Origin: an uncultured Desulfosarcina sp.
GTDB taxonomy: Bacteria > Desulfobacterota > Desulfobacteria > Desulfobacterales > Desulfosarcinaceae
DNA: 64,000 bases
Assembly: GCF_963668215.1 (NCBI RefSeq)
Contig: NZ_OY764190.1
Coordinates: 5,704,001 to 5,768,000, forward strand
Direction: 5' to 3'
A program made the position numbers and the translations under genes. The notes beneath the pieces were generated by a model. It was not told the DNA's origin. It was given only the letters and a program-made list of their open reading frames with translations, and did no database searches. Below, one piece after another: positions 1-9,100 of the stretch; position 1 is the first letter of the stretch; the number at the start of each line of letters is the position of its first letter.

Positions 1-128
1 AATGGCAAATTTGCCCGATATCTTTGTTGCGCGAAAAATTTTATCCTCGAAATATCAAACATATGCCTGCGGTAAAATTTTCCGTGCGCCTCGATCTCGA
101 CCAAATTTGCCTATTTCTGGATGGGCAC
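1..128 (+). repeat. 141-bp palindromic element, copy 1 (cut by window edge)
   Basis: This matches the complete copy at 24572-24712 in the same orientation and the copy at 13737-13877 in inverted orientation. The first 13 bases (a GTGCCCATCCAGA end) lie outside the window. The right end finishes with CTGGATGGGCAC. The element is an imperfect inverted repeat, so one strand could fold into a long hairpin. It lies upstream of the GntR regulator and codes for nothing I can support. Confidence 0.85.
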
Positions 129-192
129 TAGGTTAAGCGCCTTTGCGAAATCGCTTCTATCAATTCACCTTGACGCGGACCCTTTAATGGTT

Positions 193-209
193 TAATGGGT
201 TTCCCATTA
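193..209. promoter_or_regulatory. Small palindrome upstream of the GntR gene (possible operator)
   Basis: TAATGGG-TTT-CCCATTA is a perfect inverted repeat with 7-base arms, about 95 bp before the GntR start. GntR/FadR-type regulators often bind short palindromes in their own promoters, so autoregulation is possible. No other copy was found to support this. Confidence 0.25.
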
Positions 210-303
210 TCCCTTTTCTTCTTTCCCTTGGGGAACAGGTGTCTTTCATGATGAATGGGCATTTGTGAATGGGCTTTTCCCCGATCCGTGGATTTGTTAG
301 ATC

Positions 304-1017
304 ATGTTCAAGAAAACGAACCAGCAGCGGATATACGAGGACTTGGTAGCCCAGATCGAAGGCGCCATTTTCGACGGCCGCCTCCAGGCGGGCGACAAAC
401 TGCCCGCCCAGCGGGATCTCGTGGAGATGTTCCAGACCAGCCGGGGACCGCTTAGAGAAGCGCTGCGGGTTCTGGAACAAAAAGGGCTGCTGGATATCAA
501 GCGCGGCGTCAGCGGCGGTGCCATTGTTAAAAAACCCGGCATGGCCCCCATTGCTGAAAGTTTAGGACTGCTGGTGCGCCATCGCAAAATCACCCTGGAA
601 GAGCTTTCCGAATTCCGGGAGGGCGTGGAGGGCAATGTGGCGGCCATTGCCGCCCAGCGGGCCACGCCCGAAGATCTAAGCCAGTTGGAAGGGTTGCTGG
701 ACCAGGCTAGAGCGCATGTAGAATCCGGCGTAAACGGCTGGGAAGCGTTTTGCCGGGCGGACAATCGCATTCACGTGGCGATTGCCAAAGCAGCCGGCAA
801 CCGCGTGTATGAATTTGTCCTGCGCATGGTCCACGACAACATCCAGCAGTACTATGAAGCCCATCCCCTCAAGGATCGACAGTTCATGCAGGAAAATTAT
901 CAGGATCTTTGCGACATCGTCGCCGCATTGAAAAAACGGCAGGCAACCGCCGTACAGTCACTCATGCGAAGCCACGTGCGACGCTTCAACAGATATATGA
1001 AAGGAGGCCATCGATGA
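304..1017 (+). CDS. GntR family (FadR/FCD type) transcriptional regulator
   Basis: A 237-residue DNA-binding regulator. The N-terminal winged helix-turn-helix (about residues 8-75) carries the family pattern around LPAQRDLVEMFQTSRGPLREA. The C-terminal half is helical and resembles the FCD ligand-binding domain (ADNRIHVAIAKAAGN, then a C-terminal RSHVRRFNRY). Such proteins usually sense a small organic acid or amino-acid metabolite. The stop overlaps the start of the ornithine aminotransferase gene (ATGA), so it is the first gene of the arginine/ornithine operon and probably controls it. One FCD metal-ligand position, usually His in the 'eH' motif, reads ENYQDLCDI here, so metal binding is uncertain. 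The effector cannot be read from the sequence. Confidence 0.88.
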   Translation: MFKKTNQQRIYEDLVAQIEGAIFDGRLQAGDKLPAQRDLVEMFQTSRGPLREALRVLEQKGLLDIKRGVSGGAIVKKPGMAPIAESLGLLVRHRKITLEELSEFREGVEGNVAAIAAQRATPEDLSQLEGLLDQARAHVESGVNGWEAFCRADNRIHVAIAKAAGNRVYEFVLRMVHDNIQQYYEAHPLKDRQFMQENYQDLCDIVAALKKRQATAVQSLMRSHVRRFNRYMKGGHR

Positions 1018-2219
1018 ACACTCAGGAGTATCTCGATCTGGAAAACGAATACGGCGCCCACAACTACAAGCCCCTGGACGTAGTCCTGAACAAGGGCCGG
1101 GGGGTGTGGGTATGGGACGTGGACGGAAAGAAATACCTGGATTGCCTGGCAGCTTACAGTGCCGTCAACCAGGGCCACTGCCATTCGGAAATCCTGAAAA
1201 CCATGATGGCCCAGGCCCAGAACCTGACCCTCACCTCCAGGGCGTTTCGCAATGACCAGTTGGGCCGGTTTTACAAGGACATCTGCAAGCTGACGCGTTC
1301 CCACAAGGTGCTGCCCATGAACAGCGGCGCCGAAGCGGTGGAAACCGTGATCAAGGCGGTCAGAAAATGGGGCTACCAAGTCAAGGGCATCCCCGAGGAC
1401 CAGGCGGAGATCATTGTATGCGCCAATAACTTCCACGGCCGCACCATCACCATCGTCGGGTTTTCGACAGATCCCACGGCCCGCACCGGCTTCGGTCCCT
1501 TCACCCCGGGATTCAAAATCATTCCCTTCGGAGACGCCGATGCCCTGGAGGCGGCCATTACCCCCAACACGGCCGGATTCCTGGTGGAACCCATCCAGGG
1601 GGAAGCGGGGGTGATCATCCCGCCGGACGGCTACCTCAAGGCGGTCCGAAAGATCTGCGACCAGCACAACGTGGTGCTGATTCTGGACGAAATCCAGACC
1701 GGACTGGGCCGCACCGGGCGTCTGCTGGCCGAAGAGCACGAAGGCATCGAAGCCGATCTGACCCTGGTGGGCAAGGCCCTTTCCGGCGGGTTCTACCCGG
1801 TGTCCGCCGTTCTTTCCAACAAAGAGGTTATGGATGTCCTGCAACCCGGGGAACACGGGTCCACCTTCGGCGGCAACCCACTGGCCTGCGCCATTGCCCG
1901 CACCGCCATACGGGTGCTGAAAGAGGAGAATATGATTGAAAATGCCAGCGAGATGGGCGACTATTTCCTCAAGGGGTTGAAAACCGTTCACAGTCCGCAT
2001 ATCAAGGAGATACGCGGGCGGGGGTTGATGATCGCCATGGAACTGGTCCCCGAAGCCGGCGGCGCCCGACAGTTCTGCTACCGGCTGGCAGACCGGGGCA
2101 TGCTGTGCAAGGAAACCCACGAAAACACCATCCGCTTCGCCCCGCCCCTGGTCATCAAAAGGGACGAAGTGGATTGGGCATTAGAACAAATTGAAGCAGT
2201 GATGACGAAAGAATTATAG
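1014..2219 (+). CDS. rocD: Ornithine aminotransferase (ornithine-oxo-acid transaminase)
   Basis: A 401-residue class III PLP-dependent aminotransferase. It converts ornithine plus 2-oxoglutarate to glutamate semialdehyde plus glutamate. The PLP lysine is K254 in LVGKALSGGFYPVSAVL, and the cofactor-ring aspartate is D225 in LILDEIQTGLGRTG. The start at 1014 is chosen because AAAGGAGG lies just upstream and the ATG overlaps the GntR stop; an upstream in-frame extension would run through the regulator gene. Length and motifs fit RocD better than acetylornithine aminotransferase, although the two are related. The following genes (ornithine carbamoyltransferase, carbamate kinase) fit ornithine/citrulline breakdown. 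Confidence 0.9.
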   Translation: MNTQEYLDLENEYGAHNYKPLDVVLNKGRGVWVWDVDGKKYLDCLAAYSAVNQGHCHSEILKTMMAQAQNLTLTSRAFRNDQLGRFYKDICKLTRSHKVLPMNSGAEAVETVIKAVRKWGYQVKGIPEDQAEIIVCANNFHGRTITIVGFSTDPTARTGFGPFTPGFKIIPFGDADALEAAITPNTAGFLVEPIQGEAGVIIPPDGYLKAVRKICDQHNVVLILDEIQTGLGRTGRLLAEEHEGIEADLTLVGKALSGGFYPVSAVLSNKEVMDVLQPGEHGSTFGGNPLACAIARTAIRVLKEENMIENASEMGDYFLKGLKTVHSPHIKEIRGRGLMIAMELVPEAGGARQFCYRLADRGMLCKETHENTIRFAPPLVIKRDEVDWALEQIEAVMTKEL

Positions 2220-2248
2220 GACTCAGCTTTTTTTAAGGAGATCATGCC

Positions 2249-3166
2249 GTGAAACGCGATTTTCTGCACATTACCGATTTTACCGCCGACGAAATTCACG
2301 CGACCTTCGCCCTGGCCAGGGAAATCAAGGAGCGCTTCAAACGCCGGGAAGACTACAAGCCGTTCAAGGACCACACCATGGCCATGATCTTCGCCAAACC
2401 GTCGGCCCGCACGCGCATCTCCTTCGAAACCGGCTTTTTCCGCATGGGCGGCCATGCCCTGTACCTGGGGCCGTCGGACATCTCCATCGGCAAGCGCGAA
2501 GCGGTCAAGGACATCGCCCGGGTGGTGGCCCGGTACAACGATGTAATCATGGCGCGCCTCTTCGCCCACCAGCATGTGCTGGAACTGGCCGAATACGCCG
2601 CCGTGCCCGTGGTCAACGGGCTGACCGATTACAACCACCCCTGCCAGATCATGGCCGACATGTTTACCATTCTTGAGCACCGCGGTAATCTGGACGACCT
2701 GAAGGTAGCCTACGTAGGTGACGGCAACAATATCGTGCACTCCTGGCTGCGCCTGGCCCAGCGATTGCCGTTTCACTTCGTGTGCACCTGCCCTGAGGGC
2801 TACGAACCCGATGCCGCGACATTCGGCGCCGCGCAACGAGCCGGCCTGTCCGAAGTGGAAATCAGTCACGATCCCATGGCGGCGGTCAAGAACGCGGATA
2901 TCGTCTACACGGACGTGTGGGCCTCCATGGGCCAGAAGGATCAGGCCGAAGAACGCAAAGTCCGCTTTGCGGGTTTTCAGGTCGACGACGCCCTTATGGC
3001 CGCCACCGGCAAAAAGAGCCTGTTCATGCATTGCCTGCCGGCGGAACGCGGCGTGGAAACCACCGATTCGGTAATCGAGTCCGAGGCATCCATCGTTTTC
3101 GACGAGGCCGAAAACCGCATGCATGCCCAGAATGCCATCCTGCTGAAGATCTGCGGCAAGGCGTGA
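2249..3166 (+). CDS. argF: Ornithine carbamoyltransferase
   Basis: A 305-residue transcarbamoylase interconverting ornithine plus carbamoyl phosphate with citrulline plus phosphate. The carbamoyl-phosphate loop reads SARTR (residues 52-56), followed by the DYNHPCQIMAD motif and the ornithine-binding FMHCLPAERG near the C terminus, which separates it from aspartate transcarbamoylase. It starts with GTG at 2249, nine bases after AAGGAG; a nearby ATG at 2244 is out of frame. Its position between rocD and a carbamate kinase gene suggests a catabolic (ArcB-like) role, though the sequence alone does not separate anabolic from catabolic enzymes. The stop overlaps the next start by one base (TGATG). 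Confidence 0.93.
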   Translation: MKRDFLHITDFTADEIHATFALAREIKERFKRREDYKPFKDHTMAMIFAKPSARTRISFETGFFRMGGHALYLGPSDISIGKREAVKDIARVVARYNDVIMARLFAHQHVLELAEYAAVPVVNGLTDYNHPCQIMADMFTILEHRGNLDDLKVAYVGDGNNIVHSWLRLAQRLPFHFVCTCPEGYEPDAATFGAAQRAGLSEVEISHDPMAAVKNADIVYTDVWASMGQKDQAEERKVRFAGFQVDDALMAATGKKSLFMHCLPAERGVETTDSVIESEASIVFDEAENRMHAQNAILLKICGKA

Positions 3167-4092
3167 TGACGAAACCCATCCTCCTCATCGCCTTAGGAGG
3201 CAACGCCCTGATCCAAAAGGGCCAGGTGGGCACCATCGAGGAGCAATTCGCCAACCTGAAGGTTCCCATGGCCCAGATCGCCCGGCTGTCCAAAGACTAC
3301 CGGATCATCGTCACCCATGGGAACGGCCCCCAGGTCGGCAACCTGCTGCTTCAGCAGGAGTCCTGCGATGCCGTCCCCCGGTTGCCCCTGGAAATTCTTG
3401 TAGCCCAGACCCAGGGGCAGATCGGCTACATGATCGAATCCACCCTGGACGAAGCCCTCATGGCCATCGGCGTCAACAACCAGCCGCTGGTCAGCCTGAT
3501 CAGTTACGTGGTGGTGGATAAAAACGACAGGGCCTTTCGCTCTCCCTCCAAACCGGTGGGACCGGTGTTCAGCGAGGAAAAAGCCGCCGGCCTGCCCTAC
3601 CCCACGATGAAAACAGCCAAGGGCTACCGGAGAGTCGTAGCCTCCCCCAAGCCGGTGACCATCGTCGAAAAGCGCGAAATCAAGAAGCTGATCGACGACG
3701 GGTTCATCGTCATCTGCTGCGGCGGTGGCGGCATTCCGGTGGTGCGTGCCGGCCGGACATTCGACGGGGTGGATGCCGTCATCGACAAGGATCTGGCCAG
3801 CGCCTGCCTGGCCGAAGAAGTGGGGGTCGATATTTTCGTGATCGCCACCGACGTGGACGGTGTGGCCCTGAATTTCGGGCAGCCCGACCAGCGCTATCTG
3901 TCCGCCGTCAGCCTGGAGCAAGCGGCCCGGCATATCGTCGAGGGGCACTTTTCGGCCGGCGCCATGCTGCCCAAAGTGGAGGCGGCCATGCAGTTTATCG
4001 GCAGCGGCGGCAAACGGACGGTCATCACCCGGCTCGACCGCATCATCGAGGCTGTAGACGGAGGAGCCGGTACGGAGTTTTTAGCAGAATAG
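3166..4092 (+). CDS. arcC: Carbamate kinase
   Basis: A 308-residue kinase of the amino-acid kinase fold. It makes ATP from carbamoyl phosphate and ADP, releasing carbamate. The N-terminal LIALGGNALIQKGQ phosphate-binding segment, the THGNGPQVGNLLLQQE motif and the CCGGGGIPVVR segment are typical of the family. The ATG at 3166 overlaps the argF stop, so the two are translationally coupled. With the upstream transcarbamoylase it would yield one ATP per citrulline. No arginine deiminase gene is present here, so the citrulline source is unknown. The length is normal. Confidence 0.95.
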   Translation: MTKPILLIALGGNALIQKGQVGTIEEQFANLKVPMAQIARLSKDYRIIVTHGNGPQVGNLLLQQESCDAVPRLPLEILVAQTQGQIGYMIESTLDEALMAIGVNNQPLVSLISYVVVDKNDRAFRSPSKPVGPVFSEEKAAGLPYPTMKTAKGYRRVVASPKPVTIVEKREIKKLIDDGFIVICCGGGGIPVVRAGRTFDGVDAVIDKDLASACLAEEVGVDIFVIATDVDGVALNFGQPDQRYLSAVSLEQAARHIVEGHFSAGAMLPKVEAAMQFIGSGGKRTVITRLDRIIEAVDGGAGTEFLAE

Positions 4093-4159
4093 TAGAATCC
4101 GGTTCTCTAAAAAGCTCAAGTTGGAGAGAAGAAATCAATTCCAAAGCCGTCTCGCGAAA

Positions 4160-4258
4160 GTGTTAAGTTTTAAGTGTTAAGTAGCGGATCGGGTCGGATT
4201 TTTAACTAAAAATCGATAGAATACATTTGCTTAGAACTTTTCACGTAACACTTAAAAC
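4160..4258. repeat. AACACTTAAAA palindromic repeat, copy A
   Basis: About 100 bp. The left arm is GTGTTAAGTTTTAAGTGTTAA and the right arm carries CACTTAAAAC and TTGC-TTAGAACTTT. The AT-rich centre contains AAAATCGATAGAAT. A second copy at 15440-15540 shares both arms, and the centre is similar in inverted orientation. It lies between arcC and pyrB and codes for nothing. Confidence 0.8.
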
Positions 4259-4313
4259 GAGTCTGTTGACCACGCCCTTTTTTCATAACCCTTTAAATAA
4301 TCAGGAGATGCCA

Positions 4314-5249
4314 ATGCCCGCCTTCCCCCTCTCCCACGTCATCGAATCCCAGCAGTTTGACCGCGACCTGCTGGAAATGGTTTTCCGAACCGCCGACCAA
4401 TTGAAGGAGGACCTTTACAACGAGCGCCGCTTCGCCAACGCCCTGCAGGGAAAAATCATGGCCTCATTGTTTTACGAACCTTCCACCCGTACCCGTTTTT
4501 CCTTCGAAAGCGCCATGCTGCGCCTGGGCGGATCGGTAATCACCACTGAAAACGCCCGCGAGTTTTCCAGTGCCGCCAAAGGGGAAAGCCTGTCCGACTC
4601 CACCCGCATCATGAACGGATATGCCGACGTGATCGTCATGCGCCACAACGAGGCGGGCAGCGCGGCCCGGGCCGCGGAAATTTCCAATATTCCGGTGATC
4701 AATGCCGGTGACGGCGCCGGGCAGCACCCCACCCAGGCCCTGCTGGACCTGTACACCATCGTGGATGCCTTTAACGGGGTGGATAACCTGAGAATCGCCA
4801 TGGTGGGCGACCTGCGCTACGGCCGGACCGTGCGCTCCCTTTCCTACCTGCTGACCAAGTATGAAAATGTGGAAATCGTTTTTGTTTCGCCGCCGGTGTG
4901 CAAAATGGAGGGCGACATCAAAGCCTATCTCGATCGCAACAACCTCCCCTGGCGGGAAGAGACCGACCTGAATGCAGTGGCCTCAGAGGTGGACTGCATT
5001 TACATGACCCGCATCCAGAAAGAGCGTTTCCATTCCCCGGACGATTACCTGGAGGCTGCCGGCAAATACATCCTGACCCCCGAGCGTGTTGCGGCCATGA
5101 AACCCGAAGCCATTATCATGCATCCGCTGCCGCGGGTGGATGAAATTCCCAAAGAGGTCGACGACGATCCCCGTGCGCGCTATTTCCAGCAGGCCCAGAA
5201 CGGGCTGTATATCCGGATGGCACTGTTGGTTCTGCTGCTTAACAAATAA
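4314..5249 (+). CDS. pyrB: Aspartate carbamoyltransferase catalytic subunit
   Basis: A 311-residue transcarbamoylase catalysing carbamoyl phosphate plus aspartate to carbamoyl aspartate, the committed step of pyrimidine synthesis. It shows the STRTR loop in SLFYEPSTRTRFSFESAML, HPTQALLDLYTI, and the aspartate-binding HPLPRVDEIP. The length equals that of the E. coli catalytic chain. I chose ATG 4314 because CAGGAGAT ends seven bases before it; ATG 4308 is also possible. A longer reading frame would run into the palindromic repeat. No pyrI regulatory subunit gene follows. It shares the carbamoyl-phosphate pool with the operon upstream, but a 221-bp gap with a repeat separates them. Confidence 0.94.
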   Translation: MPAFPLSHVIESQQFDRDLLEMVFRTADQLKEDLYNERRFANALQGKIMASLFYEPSTRTRFSFESAMLRLGGSVITTENAREFSSAAKGESLSDSTRIMNGYADVIVMRHNEAGSAARAAEISNIPVINAGDGAGQHPTQALLDLYTIVDAFNGVDNLRIAMVGDLRYGRTVRSLSYLLTKYENVEIVFVSPPVCKMEGDIKAYLDRNNLPWREETDLNAVASEVDCIYMTRIQKERFHSPDDYLEAAGKYILTPERVAAMKPEAIIMHPLPRVDEIPKEVDDDPRARYFQQAQNGLYIRMALLVLLLNK

Positions 5250-5253
5250 TCAC

Positions 5254-5290
5254 TTGCATTATACATCCATATTGTGCATACTTATATGCA
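5254..5290 (+). promoter_or_regulatory. Candidate vapBC promoter and operator
   Basis: TTGCAT (5254-5259), a 17-bp spacer and CATACT (5277-5282) form a plausible promoter. The -10 box is embedded in the perfect palindrome TGCATA-CTTA-TATGCA (5275-5290). Ribbon-helix-helix antitoxins normally bind such palindromes over their own -10 region, which fits the antitoxin gene that starts 32 bp downstream. Confidence 0.5.
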
Positions 5291-5321
5291 TCTTCTGCGC
5301 ACATAATGGAGGTGATACAAA

Positions 5322-5516
5322 ATGAGAACGACGTTAAATATTGAAGACGCACTTGTTGAAAAAGCATCAAAACTTACTGGTATAAAAGAAAAAACAGCTC
5401 TTGTCCGTAAAGGATTAGAGGCCCTGATCAGTCTGGAGAGCAGCAAACGGTTGGCCGCACTTGGGGGAAGCGAGAAAAAAATACGTTTGCCAAGGCGACG
5501 AAGATCGGAATTATGA
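5322..5516 (+). CDS. vapB: VapB-type antitoxin (ribbon-helix-helix)
   Basis: A 64-residue antitoxin. The N terminus MRTTLNIEDALVEKASKLTG has the beta-strand and helix pattern of the short VapB/RHH group (often annotated DUF2191). The basic C terminus (KKIRLPRRRRSEL) would be the toxin-neutralising tail. It has a strong ribosome site, GGAGGTGATACAAA, before ATG 5322. The toxin gene begins one base after its stop codon, the usual arrangement of a type II module. The pair is probably autoregulated through the palindrome just upstream. Confidence 0.8.
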   Translation: MRTTLNIEDALVEKASKLTGIKEKTALVRKGLEALISLESSKRLAALGGSEKKIRLPRRRRSEL

Positions 5517-5517
5517 A

Positions 5518-5883
5518 ATGATCCTTGCCGATACAAATGTCTGGATCAAACATTTCAGAGAATCCGATGATGAGCTTGCCGCTCATTTGGATATCGGTTT
5601 TGTTGCATGCCACCCATTTATTATTGGAGAATTGGCCTGCGGTAATTTAGGTAATCGACAAGAAATTCTGACGCTTCTACAAGCACTTCCCGCCTCACCC
5701 CTCGCGGAAACGACAGAAGTTTTAGATTTTATTGAAAACAAATCGCTTATGGGGCGCGGACTCGGATACGTAGATATTCATTTACTGGCTTCCGCCATTA
5801 TTGGCAATATTGTTCTATGGACTTTTGATCGTCGTCTCCATGAAGCCGCGATAGAACTTGGCGTTGCATATCCGAGGAGCTAA
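5518..5883 (+). CDS. vapC: VapC-type PIN-domain toxin ribonuclease
   Basis: A 121-residue PIN-domain protein. VapC toxins cleave RNA (often tRNA or rRNA) when freed from the antitoxin. The acidic active site is visible: D5 in ILADTNVWI, E in IIGELACG, D in GYVDIHLLASA and D in WTFDRRL, so it looks intact. ATG 5518 is chosen because the PIN domain begins immediately at this Met; an upstream in-frame Met would overlap vapB by 56 bp. No separate ribosome site is clear, so translation may depend on coupling to vapB. The pair sits between pyrB and smc with no sign of a mobile element around it. Confidence 0.85.
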   Translation: MILADTNVWIKHFRESDDELAAHLDIGFVACHPFIIGELACGNLGNRQEILTLLQALPASPLAETTEVLDFIENKSLMGRGLGYVDIHLLASAIIGNIVLWTFDRRLHEAAIELGVAYPRS

Positions 5884-6112
5884 AACCCATTTCCGGCTTG
5901 AATAACCTGTACACCCAACCGCTATGCAACCTCCGGAAACCTGAATACAAATACTACATATGGTATCCACAACCGTTCAATCCCACCCCCAATTGTGCTT
6001 TTCCGCTTTACAACGCCATGGTCTTGATGATAATTAGTGGCCAATTACAGCCTTTGGCGGCATTCACCTTTTTGAATTCAATAAAACAACTGTAAAACCG
6101 CACCATTCGCTT

Positions 6113-6136
6113 AACCGCCGAAAAAAAGCGGCGGTT
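6113..6136 (+). promoter_or_regulatory. Hairpin in the smc leader
   Basis: AACCGCCG (6113-6120), a loop of seven A and one G, and CGGCGGTT (6129-6136) form a perfect 8-bp stem ending 24 bp before the smc start. No T-run follows on the plus strand, so it is more likely a leader structure than a terminator for plus-strand transcripts. The 277-bp gap between vapC and smc shows no convincing gene. Confidence 0.4.
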
Positions 6137-6160
6137 CAGGCGACTCGGAGCCAGGCAGCT

Positions 6161-9100
6161 ATGAAACTGAAAAAACTGGATATTATCGGTTTCAAATCGT
6201 TTTTCGAAAAAGCCAGCATCGACTTCCCTCCCGGAATCTGTGCCGTGGTGGGACCCAACGGATGCGGCAAAAGCAATGTCGTGGACGCCCTGCGCTGGGT
6301 CATGGGCGAGCAGAGCCTCAAACAGCTTCGCGGCAAAAACAAAGAGGACATCATTTTTTCCGGTGCCAGCGGCAAGCCGCCGTTGAACATGGCCGAAGTC
6401 TCTTTGACCCTGGTCAACGACAACGGCAGCATGCCCGAAGAGTTTCGGGATTTCAGCGAAGTGATGGTCACCCGCCGTCTGTATCGCAGCGGCGAAACCG
6501 CTTATCTGATCAACAAGCAGCCCTGCCGCCTCAAGGATATCCACAACGTTTTCATGGGCAGCGGCGTGGGCTCCCGCACCTACGCGGTCATCCAGCAGGG
6601 CAACATCGGCGCCATCACCGACGCCGGCCCGGATGAACGCCGGGTCTTCATCGAAGAGGCCGCCGGCGTCACGCGCTATAAAATGCGCAAAACCGAAGCC
6701 CTGCGGAAGGTGGACGCCACCAACCAGAACCTGATGCGGGTCAAGGACATCATCACCGAAATCGACCGCCAGATGAACGGCCTCAAGCGCCAGGCCCGTA
6801 AAGCCTCTCGCTTCAAACGTCTCAAGGCCGAAGCGCGTGAGATCGACATCCGCCTGCTTTGCCACCGCGATGCCGAACTGGGCAAACAGATGGACGAGGC
6901 CGGCGCCCTGCTCCAATCCATGAAGGACGACGATATCGGCCAGTCCACCCGGCTCAAGCAGATCGACGCGGCCATCGAAGCCATCAAGATGCGGCGCAGC
7001 GAAAAAGATCGGGACATCGCTGCCCAAAAATCCCGGAAATTCGAAATCCAGCGCACCATCGACCGCCTGGAAGCCGAATTGGCCCACATGAAAACCGAAC
7101 GGGAACGGCTTTCGGTCGAAATCGGTGAACTGGAAACCGCCAGAACCGATCTGGAGGCCAAGAACGAAACCATCCGGTCGGAGATCGACGGCGTCCAGCA
7201 GCAGCATGAAAACCTCGATCGACAAATCGCCGAGGTCAAAGCCACCACTGCCCGGGAAAACACCGATTCCGCCAATCTGCGTCAACACCTCGACAGCCTG
7301 AACCGGGACCTGGAATCCGGCAAAAACAAACTGATGGAAATGGTGGCCGAGGAGGCCCGGACCAAAAACACCCATCAGAATGCGGCCAACAACCGCGAGA
7401 ACCTCAAGCGACGGCTGCAACGCACCGACGAAGAGGTCCTGCTGGCCGAAAAAACCGTGAGGGAAACCACCCAAAGGCGGGAAACCGCCGATGCCGAAAT
7501 GCGCCGCATCAAAAACGAAATCCGGGAACTCGATGATCGGATCAAGGCCGTAAAGCAGAACCTGGACGAAGCCATCGCCTCGCTTTCCGCCCAGGTCAAA
7601 ACCGCCCAGACACTGGACATGGAACGCAACAAGGCCCGCTCCAGCCTGGCTACGCTCAAGAAGATGGAGGCCAATCTGGACTGGTACAAGGACGGTGTCA
7701 AGGCTGTACTCCAGGCTGCCCGTCAGCCATCGGCGAATTCGGAGAGGACGCCATCGCCGCCGACTGGTATCGTCGGACTTCTGGCGGATGTCCTCGATCC
7801 GGCGCCGACCTACGAGACTGCCGTCGAAGCGGCCCTGGGCGAGGCGTTGCAGTATATCCTGGTGCAGGACCAGTCCGCCGGCACCGGCGCCATCGAATAT
7901 CTTCAGGAGGCCCGGGCCGGGCGCTGCGGATTCATTCCCGTGGGCAACCTGCGTACCATGGACGACCGCCCGGAAAAGCGTCCGGAGCCCGAACGCCGCC
8001 TGTTGAATCATATCCGCGTCAAAGATGGATACGAGCCGGTTGCCGAGGCACTGCTGGGACATGTGGCGGTGGCCGAAACCTTGGACTCGGCCAAAGAGTT
8101 GTTCCAGCGCAATGGCCGGGTCCAGAATGTGGTCACCCGGGGTGGGGACCTGCTCTCCCACCAGGGGGTAATGATTGGCGGCAGCCCGGACAAACTGTCC
8201 GGCATTCTGGCCAAAAAGCAGGAGATCAAGGCGCTGACCGAACAATGCGCCCAACTGGACCGCCAGCTTGAAGAGGCCCGCAAGACCCAGGCGGAGATGG
8301 AAACCCGGGTACGAGGTCTGGAAAAAGAGCTGCAGGAAACCATCTCCGAAAAACAGGACGCCGAACAGGATGCCATGGAAGCGGAAAAGGGCCTGTATCG
8401 CGCCGACGAAGACCTGAAAAGCGCCCGCCACCACCTGGAAATCGTCCGCCTCGAGCAGGAACAGCTCATGGGCGAAGAGATGGATCTGGACGAGGAGATC
8501 GAACGCTACAATGCCCTATTGGAAACCATCGCCGGCAATGTGGCCGAGGCCCAGGAAGAGGTGGCGCGCGCGTCGGCCCGCATCGACGAGACCGCCAGGC
8601 AACTGGAAGCGTTCAACCAGCGCATCGTCGACCTGAAACTCCAACTCACCTCGTTCACGGCCAACCTGGAAAACTGTACCGGCACCCTTCGCCGGCTGAA
8701 GGATTTTCAGAGCGACGGCATTCGCCGCCTGGAGCAGCTTGCCCAGGATATCACTGCTAAAAAACAGCGCATCGACGGAGCTGCCAAAAGGCGGGAAATT
8801 GCCGAAAGGGATCTGTCCGCCCACTACGAGGCCTTCAAGGAACTGGAAAGCCGTTTGAACGCCGACGAAAAAGAGTTTGGCGACATCGATGCCCGCTTGA
8901 AGGAAAACGACGAACAGGCGTCCCAAATCCAGACCCAGCGGGAATCGCTTCATCAGAAAATCCGCGTGCTGGAGATGGATCTGGCCGAAAAACGCATCAA
9001 ACGGGAAAACCTGGAAAACCGCTGCCAGGAAGCCTATCACTGCGCCATCGCCGAACTGAATGCCGGTCAGGACCCCTCCGACGAATTCGCAGGGAAACGC

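Noticed and set aside
900..2120. Open frame antisense to ornithine aminotransferase
   Set aside because: No motif; RocD on the plus strand is certain.
5898..6095. 65-residue open frame between vapC and smc
   Set aside because: No ribosome site, odd composition (Pro/Asn/Tyr) and no neighbour logic.
6008..8434. Long open frame antisense to smc (808 aa)
   Set aside because: It lies fully over a strongly supported SMC gene and has Phe/Gly/Leu-rich composition that follows from high GC at third codon positions. No family motif.
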